DNA from: Planctomycetota bacterium
Lineage (GTDB): Bacteria; Planctomycetota; J058
Reading direction: 5' to 3'
Length of the DNA: 64,000 bases
Assembly (NCBI GenBank): GCA_023954375.1
Contig: JAMLIC010000011.1
Coordinates: 62,001-126,000 of the forward strand
Under the pieces are notes generated by a model. It saw only the letters and a list, made by a program, of their open reading frames with translations, had not been told where the DNA came from and did no database searches. Position numbers and translations under genes: made by a program. This document shows positions 55,401-63,134 of the stretch, in pieces; positions within the stretch are counted from its first letter, which is position 1; each line of letters begins with the position of its first letter.

Positions 55401-55776
55401 CAGCGCCGTGAGCGTGCTCGCGCTCATGGGCGCGGTCGTCCTGGCCGGGATCGTCGTCAACAACGGGATCGTCCTCGTCGACGCGATCAACCGCCGCCGG
55501 CTCGAGGGCGAACCGCTCGAGCAGGCGATCACGCACGCCGGCGTCGAGCGCCTGCGCCCGATCCTGATGACCACCGGCACGACGGTCCTCGGCCTCCTGC
55601 CGATGGCCCTCGGGTGGGGCGCCGGCGCCGAGCTGCGGCGGCCGCTCGCCATCGCGGTCACGGGCGGCCTCTCGGTCGCCACGCTCCTCACCCTGCTGGT
55701 AATCCCTTGCGTCTACCGCGTCCTGGCCGTCGGCGAGGCCGACGGGCCGGCGCCGCCTCCGGAGAGTCCGTCGTGA
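52474..55776 (+). CDS. RND-family efflux/export pump (inner membrane subunit)
   Basis: 1,100 residues with the RND duplicate architecture: helix 1 (PVTVLMGTLSVVVFGLLSL), large periplasmic domain, helices 2-6 (about 333-500), cytoplasmic linker, second periplasmic domain and helices 8-12 ending near residue 1090. Family blocks: YPxxPVSVEQLVTRPVEEAV, GLALGVGMLVDCSIVVLEAI, and MGAVVLAGIVVNNGIVLVD. At the helix 4 proton-relay position the usual Asp pair reads D400-C401, so one acidic residue is replaced by Cys. The stop overlaps the adaptor start. TAACCT lies eight bases before the ATG. Substrate unknown (multidrug or metal cannot be told). Confidence 0.88.
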   Translation: MSLPAGAARRPVTVLMGTLSVVVFGLLSLERLAIELLPDIRHPTLTVQTRYRDAAPVSVEQLVTRPVEEAVGVIPGVRDLRSVSRAGLSEVVLELEWGEDVELAAIDLREKLGLVELPREAEAPRVLRYDPSLEPVLRLALTGDRPLDELRRLAERVLKPRLEAVRGVAAAKVRGGAAPEVLVELDEERLAARGLSGEDVARALRAEDVNAPAGALRDQGSVYLVRTLHELSAPAQVARTVVRDDTARGGGRVRVEDVAAVRRGQKDPEEVARVAGREAVELALHREGSANTIAVARALRAEVERLRVDLPADLALEPLTDRARYVEAAIDEVWWAAVGGGLLAVLVLYFFLRDPSPTIIIALTIPISVAATFLPLRLAGVTINVMSLGGLALGVGMLVDCSIVVLEAIDRRRRQGLGRFEAACRGATEVAGAVTASTLTTIAVFLPIVFVRGVAGQLFRDLAVTVCASLLASLLASLTLIPALAALDPTRRRGGDRDPSLLRWDRGGDHRPPLRPWTLRLGPLVLPPVGDGAHPVSRALTILLAPPRLALALALGALVALLWAAAWTFHALAWPLARALDRVARAYPLALRAALRARWAVIGAAFAAFLGAVAVLPGLGTALVPDLAEGEFSFRLRLPEGTPLATTADVVARIEDALRRDPGLARVISVAGSLPSTASGRQTLGENLAQLDLVVARGEGGGAAAQAAAVERVRAVLARFPQVEAELSHLQALETRPPLEVLVHAEALDALEDGARAVAAALAGVDGVRDVATSVEPGAPEVVVELDRDRAVALGVTADGLGAALRRQVLGEVVAQLREDERRIDVRLRAAERYRDRPGSVEALRVLLPSGESVPVAALAQVEVGRGPAAIHRAQGGRVARVTAHAPARDLGGTIAAVREAVRRAPLPAGVVAELAGQDEELAASLRSLHRALLLAVFLVFVVMAMQFESVVHPFVILLTVPLGLTGVVAGLWATGSAVSVLALMGAVVLAGIVVNNGIVLVDAINRRRLEGEPLEQAITHAGVERLRPILMTTGTTVLGLLPMALGWGAGAELRRPLAIAVTGGLSVATLLTLLVIPCVYRVLAVGEADGPAPPPESPS

Positions 55777-57161
55777 AGCACGTCCCCCCGCTGCTCGCCC
55801 TGCTCCTGCTCGCCGCCCCCGCCCTGCGGGCGGCCCCCGACGAGCAGGACCTGTTCCTCGTCCGCCCCGTCGACCTGCCGACCGGCCTCGAGCGCGACGG
55901 GCGCCTCGAGGCGGCCGACGTCCGGCGCGTGACCCTCGACCTCGAGGCCTTCTCGGGCCGCCTGCGCGCCCTCGAGGTCCACCCGGCGCTCCGCCACGGG
56001 GGGCGCGTCGAGCAGGGCGCCGTCCTCCTCCGCGTCGACCCGGCCCCGGTCGAGCGCGAGCTGCGCGCCGCCCGCGAGGCGCTCGCCGCGGCGAAGGCGT
56101 CGCTGGCCCAGGACGAGGCGGACCACGCCCTGCAGGCCTCCGCCGCGCAGGACGCCCTCGAGCAGGCCCAGGCGGCCGCACGCGACGCGACCGAGGAGCT
56201 CGAGCACTTCCGGGCCGTCGAGGGCCCCCTGATGCTCGCGTCGGCCGCCCTGTCGCTCCAGGCGCACGAGCACCACGTCGACGACCAGAAGGAGGAGCTG
56301 GCGCAGCTCGAGGCCATCTACCAGGGCGCCGAGCTGGCGCCGGAGACGCAGGAGATCGTCCTCGAGCGCGCGCGCCGCAACCTGCGCCGCGCGGAGGAGG
56401 GGCTCGTGCAGCAGCGCGCCAGGACCCGCGCGGTGACGGAGCGCGAGCACCCCGACCGCCTGCGCGCGCTCGAGGAGCAGGCGCGCTGGGCGGCGGCGCG
56501 CCTCGAGCAGGCGCAGGAGCGGCAGCGGCTCGACGCCCTGCGACGCGAGGAGCAGCTCGCGGCGGCCCGGCGCGGCGCGCGCGACGCCGAGGAGCGCCTC
56601 GCCGAGCTCGAGGGCGACCTCGAGCGCCTGACGGTCACGGCGCCGGTCGGCGGGGCGGTCGAGGCCACCGACCTGCGGCCGGGCGACCCCGTCGCCCCGG
56701 GCCAGGCGATCACCACGGTCCACGACACCTCGCGGCTCGTCGTCCGCTTCGAGGCCGCGGAGGACGACCTGCGCCTCCTGGCGCCCGGGGCCAAGGTGCG
56801 CCTGCGGCCGCTGGCGTTCGGCGAGGTGGCGCTCCGCGGCGTGGTCGCCGCGGTGCAGGAGGTGTCGGGCGGCGGCGAGGGGCCGACCTACGCGACGCTC
56901 GTCGAGGTCGAGGGCGGGCACCCGCTGCTCCGGGTCGGCCTGCGCTGCCGGGTCGAGGCGCAGGGCGCGCTCGCGCGCCGGGCGCTGGCCGTCCCGCGCC
57001 GCGCCGTGACCGTCTCCGGCGGCCGCGCCACCTGCCGGGTGTGGGCCAACGACCGGGCCACGCCCGTCGAGGTGATCCTCGGCCCGGGCAACCGCGAGCT
57101 CGTGCAGGTGCTCCGCGGCCTCGTGGCCGGCGACACGGTCGTCCTGCCGGAGGACGAGTGA
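55773..57161 (+). CDS. Periplasmic adaptor (membrane fusion) protein of the RND pump
   Basis: 462 residues. Signal peptide (PPLLALLLLAAPALRA), N-terminal barrel-sandwich strand (VRRVTLDLEAFSGRLRALEV), a very long coiled-coil hairpin (about 95-290, AREALAAAKASLAQDEADH and the Glu/Arg-rich arm), the closing lipoyl half (LTVTAPVGGAVEATDLRPGDPVAPGQAI) and beta-barrel and membrane-proximal domains. Hairpin length suggests direct contact with an outer-membrane duct, but no TolC gene is in the window. GTG 55773 overlaps the pump stop; its stop overlaps the following gene. Confidence 0.88.
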   Translation: MKHVPPLLALLLLAAPALRAAPDEQDLFLVRPVDLPTGLERDGRLEAADVRRVTLDLEAFSGRLRALEVHPALRHGGRVEQGAVLLRVDPAPVERELRAAREALAAAKASLAQDEADHALQASAAQDALEQAQAAARDATEELEHFRAVEGPLMLASAALSLQAHEHHVDDQKEELAQLEAIYQGAELAPETQEIVLERARRNLRRAEEGLVQQRARTRAVTEREHPDRLRALEEQARWAAARLEQAQERQRLDALRREEQLAAARRGARDAEERLAELEGDLERLTVTAPVGGAVEATDLRPGDPVAPGQAITTVHDTSRLVVRFEAAEDDLRLLAPGAKVRLRPLAFGEVALRGVVAAVQEVSGGGEGPTYATLVEVEGGHPLLRVGLRCRVEAQGALARRALAVPRRAVTVSGGRATCRVWANDRATPVEVILGPGNRELVQVLRGLVAGDTVVLPEDE

Positions 57162-58300
57162 CCGGGCGCCGCGGGATCGCGGCGATCGCGCTCCTGCTGC
57201 TGGCGGCCCCGCGAGCCGCCGCGCAGGAGGTCGCCGCGCAGGAGCCCGACCCGGCGGGCGCCCACGCGCGCGGCGTCGCCTGGCTGGTCGCGCGCCAGAA
57301 CGGCGACGGCTCCTGGGGGAGCTTCCACTCGACGCGGCCGGGCGAGATCTACCTGGGCACGGTCGCCTCGCTGCGCGCGTTCGGCCAGGCGACGACGGCG
57401 CTGTGCGCCCTGGCCCTGCAGCGCCCGGCGCGCCACGACCCGGCCGCGCGCGCCGCGCTCGACCGCGCCGTCGAGCGCCTGCTCGCGGACCCCCCGGCCC
57501 GCCGCGCGCAGGGCGACACCTTCTACGACACGTGGACGCACGTGTACCTGGTCGAGGCGCTGGCCGCGCTCGAGCACGACCCGGCCTACGCCGAGCGCAG
57601 GGCGGCGCTCGGCGAGGCGCTGCGGCGCGAGGTGGCGCTCCTGTGCGAGCGGCAGGGCGCGGACGGCGGCTGGGGTTACTACGACTTCGACTTCGGCCTC
57701 CGGCGCCCGAGCGGCCTCGAGAGCACGAGCTTCCTCACCGGCGCGGCGCTCCTGGCCCTGCAGGCGGCGGCGGAGGTGGGCGTGACCTGCGACGCGCGCG
57801 TCGTCGAGGCGGGGCTGCGCTGCCTCGAGCGGCTGCGCCTCCCGGACGGGGCGTTCGTCTACGGCACCTACCTGCAGCCCTACCCGGCGCACCTGGCCAA
57901 CCGGGCCAAGGGCTCGCTCGGGCGCGCGCAGCCCTGCGAGCTGGCGCTCTGGAGCCACGGCCGCTCCACGCCCGAGCGGCTGCAGGCCGCCGTCGAGCGC
58001 CTGCGCGAGCACCACCACTTCCTGGCGATCGGCCGCGGCCGGCCCTACCCGCACGAGGCGTGGTACGCGACGGCCGGCTACTACGTGCTCTTCGGCCGCT
58101 ACTACGCGGCGCGCGCGCTCGCCGTCCTGCCCGAGGACGAGCGCGCGGACGCGGCCGCGTGGCTCGCGGCGACGACCGCGCGCGACCAGGGGCCGGCGGG
58201 GTCGTGGTTCGACTTCCCGCTCTACGGCTTCCACGAGGCCTACGGGACGGCGTTCGCCCTGCTGGCCCTGCAGGCGCTGCGGGTGGACGAGGTCCGATGA
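57158..58300 (+). CDS. Secreted alpha/alpha-toroid protein (prenyltransferase/squalene-cyclase-like repeats)
   Basis: 380 residues. Signal peptide with AAAQ cleavage near residue 23. Repeats of the QW/prenyltransferase type: QNGDGSWGSF (48-55), GADGGWGYYDFDFG (about 168-180), plus paired helices throughout, giving an alpha6/alpha6 toroid. No DxDD or DCTAE active-site motif is seen, so it may be a binding or structural toroid rather than a cyclase, or the relevant residues are elsewhere. It is translationally coupled to the adaptor (GTGA overlap), so it is part of the RND unit, which is unusual. Confidence 0.75.
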   Translation: MTGRRGIAAIALLLLAAPRAAAQEVAAQEPDPAGAHARGVAWLVARQNGDGSWGSFHSTRPGEIYLGTVASLRAFGQATTALCALALQRPARHDPAARAALDRAVERLLADPPARRAQGDTFYDTWTHVYLVEALAALEHDPAYAERRAALGEALRREVALLCERQGADGGWGYYDFDFGLRRPSGLESTSFLTGAALLALQAAAEVGVTCDARVVEAGLRCLERLRLPDGAFVYGTYLQPYPAHLANRAKGSLGRAQPCELALWSHGRSTPERLQAAVERLREHHHFLAIGRGRPYPHEAWYATAGYYVLFGRYYAARALAVLPEDERADAAAWLAATTARDQGPAGSWFDFPLYGFHEAYGTAFALLALQALRVDEVR

Positions 58301-58442
58301 GCGCCGCCTTCGACCCACGAGGTCGCATGGACGCCGAGCGCCGGGCCGTCGGTGGGCCATGAAGCCCCGCGAAACGACCCGCTTCGCCGAGCTTCCTCGC
58401 CCCCGCGCCCGCCCCGCGCGACGCTGGCCACCGGAGGTCCCC

Positions 58443-59972
58443 ATGCGCACCCTCGCCCTCGTCGCCCTGCCGCTCGCCCTCGCCGGCTGCGCCCACCTCG
58501 TCGTCTCGTCGCCGGCGGGCCACTACGACGAGGGCCGCGCCGGGCCGGCGCGCCTCGTCACGCGCGAGGGGCTGGCGCTGGCCGCCGTCGAGGGGGCGCC
58601 CGAGGCGATCGGCGCGCAGCTCGCGGCGCTGACCGGCGGGGCCCTGCGCGCCCTGCGCGACGAGTTCTTCGAGCTCGTCCCCCCGGCGCCGGCCGAGCGG
58701 GCGCGGGCGCTGGCGGCGGGCCTCCCCGACGACCACCGGCGCGAGCTCCAGGCGCTCGCCCGCGGGGCGGGGGTCCCTTACGGCGACGCGCTGGTCGCCA
58801 ACGTCATCGTCGACTCCGCCTGCACGGCCTTCGTCGCCAGCGGCGCGGCCACGGCCACGGGCGAGCTCCTCTTCGCCCGCAACATGGACTTCCCGCCGGC
58901 GCACCTGCTCGGGCCGCGGACCCTGGTGACGCTCGTCCGCCCGGCGGGCAAGAAGGCCTTCGTCTCGATCGGCTGGCCAGGCGTCACCGGCGTGATCTCG
59001 GGCATGAACGAGGACGGGCTGTGCGCGGCGATCCTCATCAACATGGGCGGGCGGAAGGGCGGCCCGGGCGAGGCCACGCCCCTGACGTTCGTGGTGCGCG
59101 AGGTGCTCGAGGTCTGCGCGACCGTCGACGAGGCCCGGGCGCTCCTGCGCGCGCGGGAGGTGGCCTCGGGGCACTTCGTGTTCGTCGCCGACGCCACGTC
59201 GGGCGCGATCGTCGCGCCGGGCGAGCCGGACCGCCTGCCCGGGCCCGACGGCCTCCTCACCTGCAGCAACGACGCGTTCGCCCCGGAGGCGGGCCTGCAG
59301 ACCGACGCCCGGGCCCGCGCGCTCTCCGACCTCCTGCGCGCCCGGCACGGGGCGCTCGACGTCGACGGCGCGCGCGCGGTCCTCGGCGGGACCTACCTCG
59401 ACTACATCAACGCGCAGGCGATGGTCTTCGAGCCGGCGCGCCGCGCCGTGTCGCTGGCGCTGGGCACGACGCTCCGGCCGGCCGCCGTGCAGGGCTGGAC
59501 GCGGCTCGAGCTCGGCCGGGCGCTCGACACGGGCGACCTCGAGCAGGTCGCCGTCCGCCGGCTGCGGTCGGTCGCCCCCGCGCCGCACTACCGGACCCAC
59601 CCCTACCCCGGCGAGGCCGTCGACGCGGGCTACGTCGCCGGCGTCCTGCGGCGGGCGGACGACCTCGAGGCCGACCCGGCGCTCGACGACCTCGCCCGCG
59701 CGCAGGGCCTCGCGGCCCTCTCGTTCCAGGCCGACCGGCGCCTCGAGGGCGCGGCGAAGGACGCCCTCCAGGCCGCGCTGACGGCGCGCCTGGTGGCGGC
59801 GCTCGAGCGCCTCGACCGGGCGCTCGACGCCGCGCCCACGCCCGCCGCCGCCGAGGCGCTCGAGCGCGCGGCCTGGGCGGCCGTGGTCTTCTCCGTGCCG
59901 CTCTCCCCCGAGCAGGAGCGGCGCCGCGCCGCGCTCGAGGCGCGGGCGCGGGCCGTGCGCGAGCGGGCCTGA
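58443..59972 (+). CDS. C45-type (acyl-CoA:6-APA acyltransferase-like) Ntn-hydrolase lipoprotein
   Basis: 509 residues. Signal MRTLALVALPLALAGC with lipobox Cys16. The core DSACTAFVASGAATATGELLFARNMDFP (C127 as predicted catalytic nucleophile in C-T) and GMNEDGLCAAI and LTCSNDAF segments fit the peptidase C45/Ntn-hydrolase family related to penicillin N-acyltransferase. In classic C45 proteins the Cys becomes N-terminal by self-cleavage, which would separate the lipid-anchored 126-residue part from the rest. GGAGG precedes ATG 58443. It is immediately followed by a second RND pump (stop and start adjacent). Confidence 0.82.
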   Translation: MRTLALVALPLALAGCAHLVVSSPAGHYDEGRAGPARLVTREGLALAAVEGAPEAIGAQLAALTGGALRALRDEFFELVPPAPAERARALAAGLPDDHRRELQALARGAGVPYGDALVANVIVDSACTAFVASGAATATGELLFARNMDFPPAHLLGPRTLVTLVRPAGKKAFVSIGWPGVTGVISGMNEDGLCAAILINMGGRKGGPGEATPLTFVVREVLEVCATVDEARALLRAREVASGHFVFVADATSGAIVAPGEPDRLPGPDGLLTCSNDAFAPEAGLQTDARARALSDLLRARHGALDVDGARAVLGGTYLDYINAQAMVFEPARRAVSLALGTTLRPAAVQGWTRLELGRALDTGDLEQVAVRRLRSVAPAPHYRTHPYPGEAVDAGYVAGVLRRADDLEADPALDDLARAQGLAALSFQADRRLEGAAKDALQAALTARLVAALERLDRALDAAPTPAAAEALERAAWAAVVFSVPLSPEQERRRAALEARARAVRERA

Positions 59973-62900
59973 GTGAGCCGGCTCGCCCGCCTGCCCCTCG
60001 AGCGCCCCGTCGGCACGACCATGCTGCTCGTGTCGCTCGTGGTCCTCGGCGCCGTGGCGACGGTCGAGCTGCCGCTGGGCTTCGTGCCGGTGCTCGACGA
60101 GCCGCAGGTGAACGTGGACGCGCCCTGGCCCGGCGCGCACCCGCTCGAGGCCCTGCGCGAGGTCGGCGAGCCGCTCGAGGAGGAGGTGGCGCAGGTCCCC
60201 GGCGTCACGGGGCTCTCGACGACGGCCTCGGCCGGGCACGTCCGGGTGGAGGCCACGTTCGAGCACGGCGCGGCGCTGGCCCTCAAGCGGCTCGAGGTGC
60301 GCGACGCCGTCGCCCGCGCGCGCGACCGCCTCCCGGCCGGCGTCGGCCACCTCCGCGTCGAGGGCGACACGGGGCCGCTCGGCGGGCGGGCGATCCTCCA
60401 GGGGCGCGTCGCGGCCGGGCGCGACCTGTCGACCGCCTGGGACCTGCTCGAGCACCACCTGCGGCGCCCGCTCGAGCGCACGCGCGGCGTGGCGCGCGTG
60501 GCGCTCTACGGGGTCGAGCCCCCGCGGGCGCGGATCGACCTCGACCTGCGGGCGCTCCGCCGCCACGGCCTCGACCCGGGCGCGGTGCTGCGCGGCCTCG
60601 ACGCGCAGAACGCCGACCGCGACCTCGGCGCCGTGCGCGACGCGCGCCTGCGCCACGACGTGCGCCTCTCCGCGCGGTTCAGCTCGCTCGAGGAGGTCCG
60701 CGCCCTCCCCCTCGCCCACGGCCTGCGGCTGGGCGAGGTGGCGCAGGTGACCCTGGCCCCCCCGCGCCTCGACTACGGGCGGCGCCTCGACGGCCGCTAC
60801 GCCGTCGGCCTCGACGTGTTCAAGGAGCCCGGGGCGAACACGGTCGAGACCGTCGACCGCGTGCTCGCGCGCCTCGACGAGGTCCGGGCCGACCCGGCCC
60901 TGCGCGGGCTCGACGTGCTCGTGTGGCAGGACGCCGGCGAGGAGATCCGCCGCTCGCTCCACGGCCTCCTCGAGGCCGGCCTCCACGGGGCGCTCCTGGC
61001 GGTGGTCGTCCTCTACCTCTTCCTGCGCCGGGCGGGGCCGACCGTGATCGTGGCCGCGGCGATCCCCGGCTCGCTCCTCGTCACCTGCGGCGCCATGCTC
61101 GCGCTCGGGCTCGAGCTGAACGTGATCACGATGCTCGGCCTCATGCTCGGCGTCGGCATGCTCGTCGACAACGCCGTCGTCGTCATGGAGAGCATCCACC
61201 GCCTGCAGGTGGCCGGGGTCCCGCCGGCCGAGGCGGCCCGGCGCGGCCTCGCCGAGGTCCTCCTGGCGGTGGTCGCCTCGACCGCCACGACGGTGATCGT
61301 CTGGTCGTGGGTGCTCGTCTCGCCCCCCGGGCCGCTCGTCTTCTACCTGAGCGGCGTCGCGGTCACGATCTGCCTGGCCGTCGCCGCGTCGCTGCTCGTG
61401 TCGGTCACGTTCATCCCGCTCCTGGCGGGGCGGGTGCGCGCTGCGGGCGGCGGCACGGCCCGCGAGGGACGCCTCTCGCGCCTGACCGCGGCCTACCAGG
61501 CGCTCGTCGGCTGGACGCTCCGCCACCGGGCCGCGTCGCTCCTGGCCCTCCTCCTCCTGGCGGGCAGCGCGGCGGCGCCGCTGGCCCGGCTGGAGAAGAC
61601 CGGCGACCCGCGCACGCGCCAGCGCGCCGTCGCGATCCACTACGACGTCGCCGACACCGCCACGCGCGAGGCGCTCGAGGCGCACGTCGACGAGGTCGAG
61701 GCGTGGCTCCTGGAGCGGCGCCACGAGCTCGAGTTCGAGCGCCTCTACTCCTGGTACAGCGAGCGACAGGGGACCTTCACCTGGGTCTACCTGCCGCAGG
61801 AGCGGGCGACGGCGGCCAACCTCCAGCGCCTGCGCGCCGACCTGCGCGCGGGCCTGCCGCGCCTCGCCGGGGTGAAGCTGGAGGTGGGCGACCGCCTGTG
61901 GGGCCGGCGGCGCGGCGCCGACGACGCGCGGCGCGTGCCCGTGGCCCTGCACGGCGACGACCCCGAGTTCCTCGCCGCGCTGGGCGCGCGGGTCGAGGAG
62001 CGCCTGCGCGGGGTCGAGGGGGTGGTGCAGGTGAGCGGGCCCGGCCGGGGCGGGTCGCGCGAGCTGACCGTGCACGTCGACCCGGACCGCTGCCGCGCCC
62101 TCGGGCTCACGCCCGACGACGTCGGCCAGGTGGTGCGCTTCGCCCTCCGCGGACAGCCCCTGCGCCGCCTCCTGGGGCCGAAGGGCGAGGTGGAGCTGGT
62201 CACGGGCGTGCCCGAGGAGGGGGGCGTCTCCCCGGCCGACCTCCTGCAGCTGCCGATCCCGCGCGCGACGGGCGAGATGGTGCTCCTGTCGGCGGTGGCC
62301 GACGTCGGGCTCGGCCGCACCCCGGAGCGGGTCCAGCGCCAGGACCGCGAGACGACGGTGTGGGTGGAGGTCGAGGTCGACCCGGCGCTGACGACCGAGG
62401 CGGCGCAGGCGCGCATCGACGCGGCGCTCGAGGGGCTCCCGCTCCCCGACGGCTACCGGCGGAGCTGGGGCGGCTGGGGGCGCGACCGCGACGAGACGCT
62501 CGAGACCATGGCCCGCGGCGTGGCGCTGGCGCTGCTCGTCGTGCTGATGCTCATGGCGGCGCTGTTCGAGTCGTTCACGCAGCCGCTGGCGATCCTGATC
62601 ACGCTGCCGCTGGCCTTCTCCGGCGCGTTCTGGAGCCTGTGGCTGGGCGGCTACGACCTCGACGCCGTGGCGTTCATCGGCGTGATCGTCCTCGTCGGGA
62701 TCGTCGTCAACAACGGGATCGTCATGGTCGACCGGGTCAACGCCCTGCGCGCCGAGGGCCTCGGCCGCGTCGAGGCGGTGGTGACGGGCTGCGCCACGCG
62801 CCTGCGGCCGGTGCTCATGACGGCGATCACGACGATCGTCGGGCTGATCCCGCTCGTCTTCTCGGCGTCGACCGTCGCTGGCGCGTTCATCGACTCGCTC

Positions 62901-63134
62901 GCGGTCGCCGTGATCGGCGGGCTGGCGACGTCGACCGTCTTCACGCTGGTCGGCCTGCCCGTGTGGTACACGCTCGTCGAGGACGTGGGCGCCGTGCTCC
63001 GCGGCGCCCTCCCGCGCCTCGCCCCCGGGCGGGCCCGCTTCCCGCGGGATGCCGTGTGCGTGGGCGGCGACGGGGCGCCGGCGTCACACGTCAGAAGATC
63101 GGGTCGAAGCCGACCGTCCCCTGCAGGGTCCTGA
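59973..63134 (+). CDS. Second RND-family transporter
   Basis: 1,053 residues, complete RND layout with helix 1 (GTTMLLVSLVVLGAVATV), two periplasmic domains, and helices 2-6 and 8-12. Blocks: GVGMLVDNAVVVMESIHR at helix 4 (Asp-Asn, as in many RND proteins) and FIGVIVLVGIVVNNGIVMVDRVNALR. It differs clearly from the pump at 52474 and is not a recent duplicate. GTG start directly follows the TGA of the Ntn-hydrolase gene. The last 20 residues are low complexity and overlap the phospholipase-D gene by 44 bases on the other strand. It may share the upstream adaptor. Confidence 0.87.
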   Translation: MSRLARLPLERPVGTTMLLVSLVVLGAVATVELPLGFVPVLDEPQVNVDAPWPGAHPLEALREVGEPLEEEVAQVPGVTGLSTTASAGHVRVEATFEHGAALALKRLEVRDAVARARDRLPAGVGHLRVEGDTGPLGGRAILQGRVAAGRDLSTAWDLLEHHLRRPLERTRGVARVALYGVEPPRARIDLDLRALRRHGLDPGAVLRGLDAQNADRDLGAVRDARLRHDVRLSARFSSLEEVRALPLAHGLRLGEVAQVTLAPPRLDYGRRLDGRYAVGLDVFKEPGANTVETVDRVLARLDEVRADPALRGLDVLVWQDAGEEIRRSLHGLLEAGLHGALLAVVVLYLFLRRAGPTVIVAAAIPGSLLVTCGAMLALGLELNVITMLGLMLGVGMLVDNAVVVMESIHRLQVAGVPPAEAARRGLAEVLLAVVASTATTVIVWSWVLVSPPGPLVFYLSGVAVTICLAVAASLLVSVTFIPLLAGRVRAAGGGTAREGRLSRLTAAYQALVGWTLRHRAASLLALLLLAGSAAAPLARLEKTGDPRTRQRAVAIHYDVADTATREALEAHVDEVEAWLLERRHELEFERLYSWYSERQGTFTWVYLPQERATAANLQRLRADLRAGLPRLAGVKLEVGDRLWGRRRGADDARRVPVALHGDDPEFLAALGARVEERLRGVEGVVQVSGPGRGGSRELTVHVDPDRCRALGLTPDDVGQVVRFALRGQPLRRLLGPKGEVELVTGVPEEGGVSPADLLQLPIPRATGEMVLLSAVADVGLGRTPERVQRQDRETTVWVEVEVDPALTTEAAQARIDAALEGLPLPDGYRRSWGGWGRDRDETLETMARGVALALLVVLMLMAALFESFTQPLAILITLPLAFSGAFWSLWLGGYDLDAVAFIGVIVLVGIVVNNGIVMVDRVNALRAEGLGRVEAVVTGCATRLRPVLMTAITTIVGLIPLVFSASTVAGAFIDSLAVAVIGGLATSTVFTLVGLPVWYTLVEDVGAVLRGALPRLAPGRARFPRDAVCVGGDGAPASHVRRSGRSRPSPAGS

